64,000 nucleotides of DNA from Dirofilaria immitis (lineage: Eukaryota; Nematoda; Chromadorea; Rhabditida; Onchocercidae). Numbering within the stretch: the stretch's first letter is position 1; every line of letters begins with the position of its first letter. This document shows positions 1-15,051 of the stretch, in pieces. Location of the stretch: contig JAKNDB010000088.1 of the NCBI GenBank assembly GCA_024305405.1, positions 2,870,001 through 2,934,000 of the forward strand, given 5' to 3'. The translations under genes were made by a program, and so were the position numbers. The notes beneath the pieces were generated by a model. The model had not been told where the DNA came from. It saw only the letters and a list, made by a program, of their open reading frames with translations, and searched no databases.

Positions 1-3000
1 TTGGAATGAACTGATGAATTATTTAATAAAATAAAATACCCATTCGGAAAAATGAATTATGCAAAATTGTCTAATTATAAGCCTAATAATTTTAAGATTA
101 TAAAATATGATAAAATTATGATAATCCAGATAATTACAAAATCAATCTTTTAAAAGGTTGATTTGAATGATTCCAAATAAATGATTTGAATTTATATCTT
201 AGAATCGTTTTCCTTTGATTATTTTTAGTGATAAATTTTTTGAGATTTCGGAATTCTGGAATTTCGAGGTTTCAAATTTTCATTTTTATGAACGAATGAC
301 ATTTCATAATGGGTGGAAATAATATTTGATTTTAATTTGAGATTTATGATACTAAGTAAAATTCAGATTACGATAAAAGTAATTATGATAAGAAAAATCT
401 AGCTCATGAGAATAATCAAATCAAGATTCATTGATGATGACAACAACTATATGGGATTATGGGAATAATCGTGATAAAACTAACATTGATCACAACATTA
501 TGGATAAGCTTTATTCACGGCAGAGGACAATCATGATAAGATTTGGTGATAATAATAGTCATGATTGCATTTATTCATGCGAATAATATTCCTAGTGATA
601 GTCATTATGATAAGATTTTGTGAGGATAATCGTGCTGAAATAACCATAATAGACAAAAACCAAGAAACGATCATTATAAGAGTCATTGATGATCAATAAT
701 CATGATAAAATGAAATCAAACTAAAGATAATAAATAGCAAATATTTAGAAAGTAAATTCGTTAAATGAATAGTTTAGCCAAAAGATCAAAATATCAATGA
801 AAGATATATGATAAGATGATTTATATCATTCTAATCATTATAATTCATATAGAAATATTATTTTTGAATTTAATATAAATGATATGTAAAGAGGAAAATA
901 ACAAAAATAATAATCAAAAATGACAAAAACTGATATCAAAAATAATAAAAATTGATAATCGAAAATAAGAAAAATGATATCAAATAGTAATTTAATATAT
1001 ATAATAAAAAATTTTTAAAATTTCCAATTCATAATCATTGCAGGTTCAATAAAATAAACCAAATAAATATGTATGAATAAGTGAAAATAATAAGTGATAA
1101 ACGATAAGAAAATAAAAATAAATAATAAGAAAAAAATGCTTAAAAAAATATATGTAAATGAATGAAAATAAAAAGAAGGGAAGAGGGAGAGAGCAAAAGA
1201 GAGAAGGGGAGAGAAAGGATAAAAAGGAAATGTTGTTAAAATGGTAGCAAAGATGAATTATCAATTTATCAAATTGTGATCTTTTTGCCCTCCTCTAAAT
1301 ACATCCATCCATATGTCACTTTGATGTAATTGAAATTTTTATTTAAATATAATGAATGCATCGACTAATATTGCACATATAGCCTTGAAATTTTGTTTAA
1401 TTATTGGTTTAAAATTTTATTCTTTACTAAGACATTCCTTTTGATGAAGAGAAATTCAAAATTTTATAACATTCAAAACTCATTTATTATTCATTTATGC
1501 TATTTCAACAATAAATAATAATCTAAAAATTATAAAAAAAAAAATAATTAGTTAACAAATGAAAACTTAAATAATTATTTCATATGTAAATATATACGTA
1601 AAATAATAAGATTATTTATATGAAAATATATATCTGATTATTTAAACATTATGATTGCTTATATGAAAATATATGCATCATTTATTTAATCCGAAAATTG
1701 TGAAGAAAAAAAAACTAAACTTAATTCTAGACTTATATAATTAATCTATATGCATATATATATATATATATATACATATCTTGCTGCTTCTATAATAAAT
1801 TATATACTTGTTAACTTAAAAATAGGGATATTACTTAAGCAATAAGCATAGGTAGTAATCTGTTATATATTCCAATATAAATTAATCAACTTTAAATTTA
1901 TTTATTTCTTTAAATATATAGCAATAATAATAATAATATTATTAACAAAATGATCATGACAATAATAGTGGTACAGCAATAATAAACCACAATAATATAA
2001 TATAATACAAGTAATTAATAAACAATCCTGATAGAATATATGATATGATTGATTAAGTTTATTTGCATAAGCCGTGATATGTTCAACAAATGATTGTGTA
2101 GTATGATTATTTTATTCCAAATATGTAAATATTAATCAATTTTTTGATATCGAAAGGAGAAAAGATCATATTACTCTCTTTTTTTTAATTTAAAATAATA
2201 TTATGCAAAAAAAATTAACACTAATAATAGAAAAAATTTTGTCAAATACTGATATAATTGTAATTATCATTAATACTTATATATAAAATATTACGAAAAC
2301 TTCTTAGATAATTATATTTGTAATTTAAAAAAGTAAAAAAATAATATTAGAAATAAAAATAATATTTAGAAGAGATAATAGTTCTGAAGTATTATCAATA
2401 TTATATATAAAAATATGGAAAATAGGAAAAATAATATCGAATAAACAATTAATTAGTTAATTAAAATAAGTAAAAAATTTTTTTATCACTATCAATAATA
2501 ACGATAAAACATATAATTTTATGTGCACATATTCAACAATCGTTTGGCGAAAAAGAAATTTTTCGTTTTTAAACGATAAATGAATAAACAAACATAAGTA
2601 AACAAAACGGTTGTAATGATTGAAAGATTATTTTAGTTGTAAACAAGCAAATTTTGGGCAGATCGAATTTTTTTGCTGCTAAAAAAATATTTTAGACATA
2701 TTCCTTTATCTTTTCCTTTTATTTTTCAAAAAAACAATAACGTTAATCTGATAAATTGCATATTATCATTTATCATTTTAATAACGCTTAACACTTTTTC
2801 GAATTATAATACATGATAATTTAAATGCTTGAATTTCATTTAATTACTGTTTTTATTTTGTCAAAAAAATATTAAATATCAATTAATAATCTCTATATTA
2901 TCATTTATCATTTTAATCAATTTTAGCATCATTGGTTTTTTTTAAACCATAATCTGATAGATTAAACACTTTAATTTTAATTCATTTTAAAGTTCTGAAT

Positions 3001-6000
3001 AAAAATCTTTTTGCATTTAAGAAAATATTTATAGATTAACTCATTTCTTATCTCGAATAATTTAGAGCAGTAGTTTAATAAAAATATGATGCCGTATAAT
3101 GATAACCATGATCGTTATCGGGTAATTATGTTCTTCAAATAACAATTGTAGCAGTTCAAAATTCCTCTTAATTATTTCAGTAAATAATTTATCAATTTCC
3201 ATCCTTTTAACAAGTTAATTTCAATCTGAAAGTATTTTACTTAAATATAATACATTACATGATAATATCTATAATTTCTTTTCAGATGATCAAAATTTTA
3301 TGCGATAATCCTAATAACTATTAAAATTTTTTTATTTATTAATTTTAAATTATTCCAAATTTTATTTTAATTCAAATTTTTTTAATAAGTAATAAATTCA
3401 ATAAATATCATTGATATTGATATTATTTCATTGAATTATCAACAAAAAACACGAAAAATTGATGAATAAATGATCATTTCAGTATTATATAAATATTTAA
3501 AAATTCATTTCAAGTTTTAATAAGAAATTAAAATATATTGACCTGAAATCGAATTCAAAAGCAAGTTCATTTGTATTTAACAAATGAATGCGAGGAAAAG
3601 ATAAAAAACAAAAATAAAAAAGAACAGCAATTTGAATATTTAGTTTTTTAAGTATCAGATTTTATTTTTATTTTCTCTTCATTTCGAGAATTCGAAAAAA
3701 ATTTTGCGATACGAATTATTCATCGAAAAATGATGCGAATTAATTGAAGGAAGTTGTATAATATAAATAAAATATAAATCAAAGTGATATAGTTAGTTTA
3801 AAATGACCTCATTAATTTTCAATCTAATAATGACTTCTTAATCGTTTCCAAAAGCCTTCTTTTCATCTTAATTTCTTTTCAATTAATTCAAATATTTTTC
3901 GATTATATTTTGTTAACTGATAATATCGATTGTATTTATGTTCATTGATAACTCCGAAATTTTGCATCTTAATTCTAATTAATTAATCGAATTACGGCAT
4001 AATGGATAATTAAATGGGAAAATTAAAAAGACAGCTGCAAAAATTACATAGTATACTGTCATTTATATCAATTTCAAATTTGTAATGTATTAATTATTCC
4101 ATTTCATATATTAGATAAATAATTTTAGAACGTCAATCATAAAGGAATATATTTATATATTATATCATTTATATTAATTTCAAGTTTATGATATATTTTC
4201 AATTAAGAAAAAATGGATGAGAACAATATTTGAAATATATCAAAAAGTCATTATCGTTAAAAAATATTATTAAAAATGATGAAAAATATTTTTAAAAGAA
4301 TAGAAAAATATAATTTGATTAATTAAATACTCTTTTATCATTTAAAATATTTTAAAAAGCAAAAACTGATAAGAATCAACTATATGCAGCATAGAATTGA
4401 AAATTTAGCTAAATTAATTGATTATGTTTTTAATTATAACTTCGAATTAAGAAATAGAAATCAAAATAATAAAAAGGTGAGTTATTGAAATAATATTGAT
4501 AGCAAAAATGTTCAACGTTAATTATTTAAAATTAATTTCAAATTATTGATAAAATTTTTCAAATTAGACTCAAATTAGGCTTAAACGAATTGATTACTTT
4601 TTCTTCAATTAAATTAAAAATAAGTAATTCTGCGATTAATTGTTCCTATAGTCGAGATAATTATTGATTTTTAATAATTTCCTTTATAGTATTTAGATCA
4701 TTCAACTACTAAAAAAAAAAAAATTGTTAAGTTGTCAATTAAATCATGCATATAGTTTTCAATACATCTATTTCTATTATTTTCAAGACCATTATAGTTT
4801 AAAATAATATTATTGTAAAATAAAAAAATATCATCATTTTATTTTTCACTTCATAACTAATTAATTAAATTATAATGTTACAAGATGATGGCAATGATGA
4901 TGATGATAATGACGATTAATGAATAGTAGTAAAAATGATAATTGACAAATCATGTCACAACATTAGATATTCATATGGTGATAAATGCAATAATAATGAT
5001 AATGACAGTTGATGACAGCAGTAATAACAAATAGTTGACAAATTACATTGTCATAAAATGATGGCAGAATAATGATGATAATGACCAGTTGATGATGATG
5101 ACAATGATGATAATAGCAATAGTAATAATAATAATAATATTCCAAATAAATCATCCATTCAAATTTACTACATCCTGTTGAATAAATAATGAATACACTG
5201 AACTTTGTTACACTTTTACTCTTTTCGAGGACCATTAAAAATGTATTTGTTAATTTGATTTATAACTAAATTGGAATATATTTCCATTTCATATTTTCCT
5301 TCAAATAATAAATTGAAATATTTTAAATAAAATAAAATTTTTACAAATTAACAATAATATGAATAAAAATTGAAAAGGCAAAGTACAAAAAGATTTGACA
5401 TCGATGAAAACTTTTATTAATTATTAAATAAATAAATTATACGTAAAGTAAATTTTATATGAATAATTTTTAAAGAAAATATTGAAAAATTTTATGACAT
5501 TTAAAATAGAAACTTCAGTTTTGCTAGAAATGTATGATAGCTTTGGAAAAATATTGATTGATTAAAATTAATTAATTTCTAACTAATCAACCAATCAATT
5601 AATTAATTAGCTTTGATATTAATGTATGACAGGATTGAAAAAAAGTGTTTTGTTAATTAAATTACGAAACAAATATTATATGAATAATATAAAAAAATAT
5701 TGAAAAATTTATAGAAACTAAAAGAAGGAAGATATTTCTATTTTTATAGGAATGTATAATAAGAGATTTGGAAAAGGTATTAAATGAATTGATCGAATTA
5801 ATCAATTGAATTTTTAATAAAAATACACGATAGATTTAGAGAAATTTTAACTGAATTAATTAATTGCAACTTATGAAACAATAAAAAGAAATTAAATCTT
5901 AATACGTGAAACAATGATTCGATCGAAAAAGTTCAATTAGATAGAATGAAAAGTAAAAATTGATTCAATAATAATCTTCTTAACAAAAAAATTGATAAAA

Positions 6001-9000
6001 ATAATTTCAATGGTAATAATTAGCAAAGAGATGAAGATAACAATGATTATATTTATAAATAGTAATTATAAATATTATAAATTATCACTACGATTAATTG
6101 GTAATTCCTGCGAATAAATATTAAATTTTAATTTGATAAAAGCAAATATATGTATGTCATCTATATAATATTCGAAAACGTTCATTTCATATCTCATTGA
6201 TAAATTTGATATCAAAATTTAATTCATTATGATGCAAACTTTGCTCTTTCTCTTTTCTCCTTCTCTTCCTCTCTTTCTCTCGCATTTTCTCCCTCTTTCT
6301 CCTTGTTATATTAAAAACTTAATTCAAAGATGAAATTTATAAGATTAATAAAATTACAACAAAATTAAAAAATTAAAACGAAAACAAAGAAAGAAAGAAA
6401 AGCCTAAACTTGTTTTAAATTTTAATTTGTTCAAATTTAAAAAAGCTAAAATTAATCAATCAATCAATAATTATCACCGCAATGATCAATTTTTTTGGTG
6501 ATAACATCATATTATCGTAATTTTGATTCTTCTAAAAAGAGAAATTCTATTTTCGTATTTTCCAATTAAATTTTATGATCATTTGGCACGAATAAGTTTT
6601 TTTGTTTCCTCGCTCTTTTTTTTTAAATTTTCGTTCTTAAAATTAATTTTTAATTTCCCTTTCTCTTCTCTTCTCTTCATTTTTTATTTTTAAAATTAAT
6701 TGTTTAAAATATAGAAAATAGAAATATTTTTCCTTTCTTTTTAAAGCAAGAAAATTGCCTATTTAGTGATATAACTTATAATAATAAAATATAAAAATGA
6801 TAATTTTATATCCAAACTCTTTGCTCGAACAAAAAAGGAACAAAATTAAATTTTCTTGAAAATATTTGATTTTTAATTTAGTAATTTTGAAATTGATTAT
6901 TTTAAATTATATCAATAAATTTCACTCATTAAGAGAATTCTATTTTTGTTCAGAATGATTACTTATATCTCAAATTTATCCGAATAATTTCGATTTAATC
7001 AATTGGTTCAAATAGAATAATTAATCTGTTCAAGTAAAAGATTAAAAATTGTTGCTAATATTTGATAAAATCAATCATTAACGAAAATTTGAGAAAAAAA
7101 ACAATGCTTAATAAAGTTTTTCAAGATTAATCAACACAATTAATAGGATCGATTAATTTTGTTATCATATGGCAATGAAAATATATTTATCAGTCAAAAA
7201 AAATATAAACAAACAAGGAAATAAATGGAAAAATAAACAAATATAAGAATATGACAGCAAGAAAAATTATTTCGAATTTACATCAATTCATACCGATATA
7301 AATCAACAAACAATATTTTTAAAATTATTCTTTAATCAATATATCGATAAATATATCGAATGAATGAAAATTGGTAAATAAACGAATGTTTATTTTTTTG
7401 GCCAAAATTTAAACTAATTAATTCTCAACAATGAAATACATCAACAAAATAAAGATTAAAAATTATTGATGACAAAATAAATATAAAAAAATGAAAAAGA
7501 AAATTTAAATCATTAATCAATATTTTATTTGAATAAGCTTCATTAAGAAAAGAAGAGAGAAAAGTAAAATATGCTTAATTTATGAATTAATTAATTCTGC
7601 ATATATAAAATACAAAAATGCTTCAATTTGTAAATATACATGAAAAATAGCATTAAACATTAAAGTGGAGTTGAAAAAAAAGAAAAAAGGTAGCAAAAAC
7701 AAAGAGAAAAAGAAAGAGATATATATATATAATAGTTTAATTTTTAAAATTTAACTTTTGCTCCATTAATTGATAATGTACGATAAGGAATTGATTAGAA
7801 ATGAAATTAAACAAATGAAGAACGGTAATGATAATCGATAGAACCGGTAAATTGATTAACAGGTTTTTTCTCTCTTTCTTTTAAAAAGTCATTAATTTAA
7901 TTATCCTTTATTTTTATCGTTCCTATATGTTGTATAAAATTGGAGTTAACAAAAATAAACGAAAAAAAACGATAAAATTTTAAAATTTTCTATTATCTTT
8001 TTTTTGAATTTAGGGATTTTCTTTTTTACCAAAAAAATATTAATTAAAAAATTGTAAAATTTTTTGAATAAAAATTTGTTAATATAAAAATAAGAAAATT
8101 TTATAAACAATACATACATATTATGCCAATTTTTTTCCCTTTTTGTATTTATTTTGAAAAAAAAACTTTTTTCAACTTTTTGAATAAGAAAATGTTAATT
8201 TAAAAAATTCTTTTAATAAATTTATTAAGTTGGAAAAAGCAATGCTAATTAAAAGAATTGAAAAATTCTTTGAGTAAAAAAATATTGCATATAGATAAAA
8301 TTACAAAAAATAGATATTTTTGTAAAACGAAAAAATTGTCAAAGAATAGGATGGAATAGAATAAAAATATTGGTATGATAAAATGAAATATCAAATGCTT
8401 ATCAATCAAATTGTATATTGAAGAAAGAAACAAAAATCGAAAAAAAAGTTTGAAATGAAAAGGTTTATTTGCTTCTCATTTTGATTTCTTTTTTATATCT
8501 CCCTCTCTTTCTCTCTCCCTTTCTCTCATTCTCCTTAATCAATATTTTATAGCTTTGCCAATGAAATTTTAAATTTTATATTTGACATATGTCATTAGAG
8601 AAGTATGCAATAATCATTAATAAATTGTCCATTTAATGAAATATATATATTGGAATGTGAAATCAAAGTATGAAATTAATGAAGTTATTGAAAATGATGT
8701 GAACCTTTGAACTTTGATTAATATGCAATAATTGGCAATTATATTATTGCGGTACCTGATTACGAAAAAATAAGTGATAATTCAAGTAATATGATAATAT
8801 CATAGTTTTTTTGCAATTATTATTGTAATTAAAGTTAGGAAGTTTTTGCAAAATGATAAACATCAAGTTTTAGTCATTAATCAAATTTTAATCAATTATG
8901 GTCAAGTTTCGGAAGTCAGAAAAGTAAACTCCAAAGTTTTCAACATAGGAAAGAAAACAACAAGTTTCCGAATTCAGAGAAATAGGTTCTGAGTTAATTT

Positions 9001-11656
9001 GTTTAAATTATTATCGAATAATAATTATCAATCAATAAATCAGTAAAATTATTTAATATTCATTTTATAAAATTTAAATGCCGAAATATTGATAATTTGC
9101 TTGAAAACAAAAAAGTTATTCATTTATTTTTCATTTCTGAAATTGATGCTAGTCAACTGATAAACAAATGATAATAAGTATCATTAAGTTTGTTTTAACC
9201 GATGCTTGAATTTCATGGAGTTATTTATTTATTTAATCAAGTAATCATTAGAGACAAAATATCGACTTCGAAAATTGATAAGATATCAAAAATTCGAAGA
9301 ATAGAAATTAAGCAAATTACACTTTTATGTCTTGCAAAATTTTCCGTAAAGAATTTATCAAATCGCTTAAATCAAACACAGAATGAAAAAATCAAAAATT
9401 GAAATTCTTTTTTCTAAATTAAAAAATTTCTAATTTTTGAATAAACGAATAAATCTTCCGAAAAAATTTTTTTGCTCTCAAATTTTTAATTCTTTAAACA
9501 ATAATAAATCATAATTTTTTCTCATTTTTTCAAAAATAAAAAATATTAAATTAAATAAAAATTGGAATATCAAAAATATTGGAATTTAAGAATCGAATAA
9601 ATTTTATTTATTTTATGGAAATTTTGTTTGTTTCGTTTGCAGTTGTTGCTATTTGAAAAAGAAAAATAAAATAAAAGAATGTGTGAAGAAAAGCAAAAAT
9701 TTTTTAAAAAAATTTCCGATTTTCGAGTCTATGAAAAAAAGGCAAAAAAACGAAAATGTAAAATAAATATAATACTATCTTTTTTTTCTTTTCGAAAGAA
9801 AAAAACGTTATAATTAATTTTAGCTAATATTAATTCATCATCGGAAAACTTATTATTACTATTATTATTTATCAATTAATTGATTATTTGATTAACATTT
9901 ATATATAAAAATATGATTAATAATGCATAAATTGTCAAAAAATTTGTAAAATATTTTCTCTAAAAAGACTTAAAAATTAAAATATTTCATTGCCATTTTA
10001 TTATTACTAAAAAAATCATTTCTAAAGTAATTGAATAATTTTATCAGAATTTATTTATCAAATAATAATAAGACAACATGATTAAAAATTTCCGGGAAAT
10101 TATCATAAAAGAAAGATTTAAATATGAATTTTTTGCCACAAATATGGACAAGAAATTGATTGATTGATTGATTGATTGATTAAAAGTTTTGGCATTAAAA
10201 TGGCGATGAAATGGCCAAAATGGAAATTGGTTAAATAGAAGAATAAAACAGCCTCATTTGTCTTCAGTTTTCTTTTTAATTTGAAAAATGATAAATCAAT
10301 AATTGATATCATAGAGATGAAAAAGCTTTCGTTTGTTAAAAAAAAAAATTAAGTTTTAAGGAATTAGGAATGCCAGTAAAATTTAAGGAACAATTTTTTT
10401 CAAATTTATAATAGCTCAAATTTATAATTTCACTTTTACTAATTTATATTTGCATAAGCATAAATGAATTTTAATTTAATAACTAAGTTGCAATTCATAA
10501 TTGTAATTCAGCATTTAAATTATAAATAATTCAGCATTTTAATTATAAATAATTATAAAAATTTTCGTATTTTATTATAAATAAAAATCATTTAATCGTT
10601 TTATAAATATTTCGATGAATGGATGGATAATCGGAATTATAATTTATAGAAATAATTATTACAAAAAAAAAAATGATACAATTATCAAAAGTAATAAACG
10701 AAAACACTAATAAAATTATAATTATATTGAAATTAAAAAGGAAGAAGAGTAAGTATTTGAATTTTCATTTCATATTTTTCAAAAAATTTCGTTACATTTT
10801 CATATCATTCATTTTTCAAAACATCCAAACGAGAACTTTTTTAAAACATCGATTTTTAGTGCCAAATATAATTTCCAAGGACAAATCCAATCCAAATGAT
10901 ACTACTGCCAATTTATTCAATAAATAACAGCAATTCTTATAAAAAGTGTAACGAAAGAAAAATAAACAAAAGAAATTGAGAAAATTTGAAATGAAAAGAT
11001 TATGTTAGAAATTTGAAATTTTTAATCAAATATAATTTAATTAAAATTATAATAAATGAATGGAAAAAATTTAAATATTAAATAAAATATTATATAATAA
11101 TATCGCATTTCATGCTTGCTTAATTAAATAAACAAATAATTAACTAAATTTGCTTACATTCAAATATTGTTTTAATGACTTAATAATTAAAATATTTGAA
11201 ATCAAAGAAAAATAAGAAAAGAAAATATGATAAGAAATACAATATGATAATAATTTTTAAATTTAGAACTCTGAATATTTTAATTTTGATAACTTTGGAA
11301 ATAAATTTTTCCTTTCCTCGTACCGAAATACTGAAATACTTCTTTTTCCTTTGGAAACTTTCATCTTTATTTAAATTCATTTTTTTTAAATTATCTGTTA
11401 AAGAATTAATGCATATTTACAAGCGATGATAAAATATTTACATTTCTATACTTCTATTTGCTTAAAACAGACGAGCCCAACTAGACATACGTATGCATAT
11501 AGAAATCGTTATTCTTATATGAAATTAGAGCATCAGTATTAAGAAATTATTACTTAAAGAAAAATAGGAAAATAATATTTATTTAAAAGAAATAGGAAAA
11601 CAAAATTTATAACTGAAATAATGAAATTGTTTGGTTAAATAAAATTATGTCGCAAA
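1..11656. other. gene-free, very AT-rich region
   Basis: No exon, RNA gene or transposon was recognised on either strand. Open frames are short (up to 90 codons) and rich in Ile, Phe, Lys, Asn and Tyr, as expected by chance at this base composition. The stretch 370-720 is cryptically simple (variants of GATAATCATGATAA), and 4,880-5,130 is cryptic GATGATAATGA sequence. Purine or pyrimidine tracts occur at about 1,172-1,218, 6,242-6,304 and 8,497-8,537. Confidence 0.6.
10155..10181. repeat. (TTGA)n microsatellite
   Basis: About six uninterrupted copies of a TTGA/ATTG tetranucleotide. There is no gene context. Confidence 0.9.
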
Positions 11657-11850
11657 TTATTAATAGAAAATGGTTTATAAGAAAATTGAAATTTGTTAAA
11701 TTTCGAAATGATGCGTAACTTTACGTAAAAATGAATCGTAAAACTTATAATTATTAATAGAAAATGGTTAATAAGAAAATTGAAATTTGTTAAATTTCGA
11801 AATGATGCGTAACTTTACGTAAAAATGAATCGTAAAACTTATAATTATTA
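11657..11850. repeat. tandem duplication, 94-bp unit
   Basis: Two near-identical copies of a 94-bp unit lie head to tail (start points near 11,657 and 11,751), followed by the first few bases of a third. The copies differ by about one base in the part reading TGGTTTATAAG versus TGGTTAATAAG, so the duplication is recent. Each copy contains GCGTAACTTTACGTAAAAATG, in which TTACGT and its complement recur. No coding potential is seen. Confidence 0.92.
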
Positions 11851-14800
11851 ATAAAGAATAAAAATGAAAATAAAAAGACAAAATTTAACATTTAGAAAAA
11901 ATTTCGCAAAATTTTGTATATATTTTGAGTGAAATAAATTAGCGTTGAATTGTTGAAATATTTTTTCGAAACAAAAAAAATGAATTTTCAACTTTTAATA
12001 ATTGCATTTATAGAAATTATAAACCACAAAACGGTTAAGAAGAGAAATAATTTTTTTTTACAAAATATTCGAAAATGAAACAGAACGGGATCATAATTTA
12101 TTCTATGAAAAATAAACAAGAGAAAACGGAACGAAATTATTATTTATCTATTTATTCTAAAAAAATTACCCAAATGAAGAGGTAATGGAGGTATCAGTTA
12201 TATTATGAAGACGGGACGGAATTAAAGTCATTTTTAATTGGTACTGTGAAAAATATTCATAAGCGATGCGGAATGGAATTATTAATTGCCCGCTGATCGG
12301 GAACAGATCGGAGAGGATTCATCATTTGTGCTGCAGTAAATATGATCTTTTTTTTATAAAAAAGTAGTATATGAATGAAACGGATCGAAATTATCATTTA
12401 TTTTTAAAAAAAATTCGAATGAATCGGAATGGAATCATTATTATTCATGTTAGAAAGACGGAATGGAATTCTTAACTGATATTATGGAAAAATGATTGTA
12501 AATGATGCGGAATGTTAATTATTGCTGCTCAAAAAAAGGAAGAAATCATTAGAAGTGGAACAAAAATGAAAATCTTCTTTCCCACTTTTTTTCAATCAAC
12601 GGAAATCAAAAAAAAGCGTCAAGCTCAGATATTTTGTAATTGATGTTTCGATTAGTCATATTTAATTAATTATCATCTCATCAAATCGATTTCTATTCAT
12701 TTGCTTTGCTTAAATGGTTTTTTTTAGATTTTTTCCAAACTTTACTGATAGCCAAAAATAATTTTTTAATTAAAATTTTTGAAATTTAGTATTTTACTAT
12801 TGGAATGCTATTGAAATTGAAATATTTGATAATAACATGCAAAATGTAAGATATTTTACGATTTAAATTTTATTCAATAAAACTATTCATTTAGTTAATT
12901 AATAATTGAATCCATTAACTATATTATTAATTCAAAAATTATTGATTCAAATAATATCGAAATAATTTGTGTTTCTGATAGTTCAAATAATGAAAGTATA
13001 AAAATCAGCCTAGGCTAAATTTAAAAAAATTCCACTTATAAAAATGATTGCAGATATAAAACATTTTTTCCAATTTTTATCATTAGAAAATTTTATTCAT
13101 TTATCTACCAAAACTTTTCTACATGTAAAAAAATCAAAGGTGTCTTTTTTGATTTAGCTAATAAATCAGATTAGATATGGCCTCGTTTTTTTCTAAGTAA
13201 AATTTTATTGAAATTAGCTTGCAAAAAAAGCATTATATTTCACCATTGCAATATTATAGTAATTTATATCATTTTTATTTAATTTATTTATGCATAAATA
13301 AAGTATCGATATAATACTAGTATTCATATATAATACACAATTAAAATAATATATGAATAATTAAATGGCCTAAATTTAAGAATTATCTAATAGAAAGCTT
13401 AGAATTAAAAAAAAAAACATATTTTAAGAAATAAATGATTAAATTTTTATCTTGCAAAATTTAAATGATATCAGTAATTTTCATTACACTTTTTAATCAG
13501 CAGCACATTAAAAAATCGCTAAAATCATTTTAAAGAAAGACGATAAGGATCAAATAATTTTGCCGCTTTTTGTTAGAAAAAAAAATTAATTGTTTTTTGC
13601 TTTTAATTTTTTTGTTGTAAAATTTAAAAATCAAAAAATTGTGCTTCAAAAAAATTCCATAAAATATGATTGGAAAATTTTCGGAATATATTAATTTCTA
13701 TCAATGACATTTTCTTAGATATGTCTCGATGATTTAGCTTAATTTATCGAAATAAAATTAAAATGTTTTAAATTTATGATATTTTAATTTTAATTATTTA
13801 AACTTTAAATATATAGTTTCAAAAATTAAAAGCTATTTCATGACCCTAAAGATAGAATTTTTCGGTTGAAAAATACGAATTATTAATTAAATTAGTAGTA
13901 TTTCAATTTCTATTATTCGAATTTCATTCTTCTTTGAAAAAGACTTCAAATTGATATTTTCAAATATAATAAATAAAAACATTTATCAATGATATTTCTT
14001 TAAGATACGCACAAAATAATTTAGCCTAATTTATTGAAATTAAATTTAAAAAATATCAATTTGAAGTTGATAATTTAATTTCAATTATTCAAATTTCATT
14101 TTATTTATAATACAATTTTATATGTAAAACTTTTTGTTAAATATTAACAAATTTTTTAAACATGGCAAATAAAAACTGAAAAAGTACTTAGCGTAACGTA
14201 AGTTATAATTAGTTTTTTTAACATTAATTTATAAAATTGAACCGTAATTTATTGATATTGCTGTTTCAATATACAAAATTGAGAATTTCTCGATAAAAAA
14301 ACGTAAAAAGAAAAAGGAAATTAATTCATGATTATGTAATACGTAATTAGCAAACGTAACGAACGTAACGTATATTACGGAACGTAAGCATATTACGAAT
14401 GTTGATATTTTATTCTTTGATTTATTAAAAATTCTTATTTGAAATTATTAATGCAATTTATCGACGTTTGTTATCATCTTAAATATGCAAATTAAAAATT
14501 ATCATCGAAAAAACCAAAAAAAAGTGATGTATTGAAATAGTTCATTGAGCTGTCAGATTGGTAAGAAAAAGAACAAATTTTGAAAATAAATTTGAAATGA
14601 TAGTTTTCAGCTTGTCAGTATGAAAATAGCATTTATTACTATCCTTCATTCAGTTGGCGGGATTTGAAATTATTTGAATTTTTTTTTGCTTTTGTTATCG
14701 AAAACAAAAATGTAAAAAGAAAGGAATAAGTTGATAAAAGATAATAGTTTTTTTTTCAAATGAATGATAGCATCGTAAATGACAAATTTGAATTCAAATT

Positions 14801-14900
14801 TTTGTATTAAAAAATCTTTCACAATTAAATTCAAATTGATACAATAAATAATCTTTTGTACGCAAAGAGGAAAAATTAATCTGAAAATTTCAAAAAAAAA
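11851..14900. other. gene-free AT-rich region with degenerate repeats
   Basis: No gene was recognised. Between about 12,050 and 12,560 a motif like GCGGAATGGAATTATTAATT recurs in diverged form roughly every 60-90 bases, suggesting an old decayed tandem array. At 14,190-14,400 the motif ACGTAA and its complement TTACGT cluster. Nothing else is supported. Confidence 0.5.
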
Positions 14901-15051
14901 GCATTTCAAATATATTATTACATAATTTGCATTTCAAATATATTATTACATAATTTGCATTTCAAATATATTATTACATAATTTGCATTTCAAATATATT
15001 ATTACATAATTTGCATTTCAAATATATTATTACATAATTTGCATTTCAAAT
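14901..15051. repeat. 28-bp tandem repeat, five copies
   Basis: Five essentially perfect head-to-tail copies begin at 14,901, 14,929, 14,957, 14,985 and 15,013. The unit runs from GCATTTCAAATATATTATTA to CATAATTT. A sixth copy breaks off after GCATTTCAAAT at about 15,051. The identity between units shows recent expansion. The array is non-coding. Confidence 0.95.

Noticed and set aside
10673..10927. 84-codon plus-strand frame with a more balanced C-terminal part
   Set aside because: No convincing acceptor, no homology and a Lys/Ile/Phe-rich first half; considered chance.
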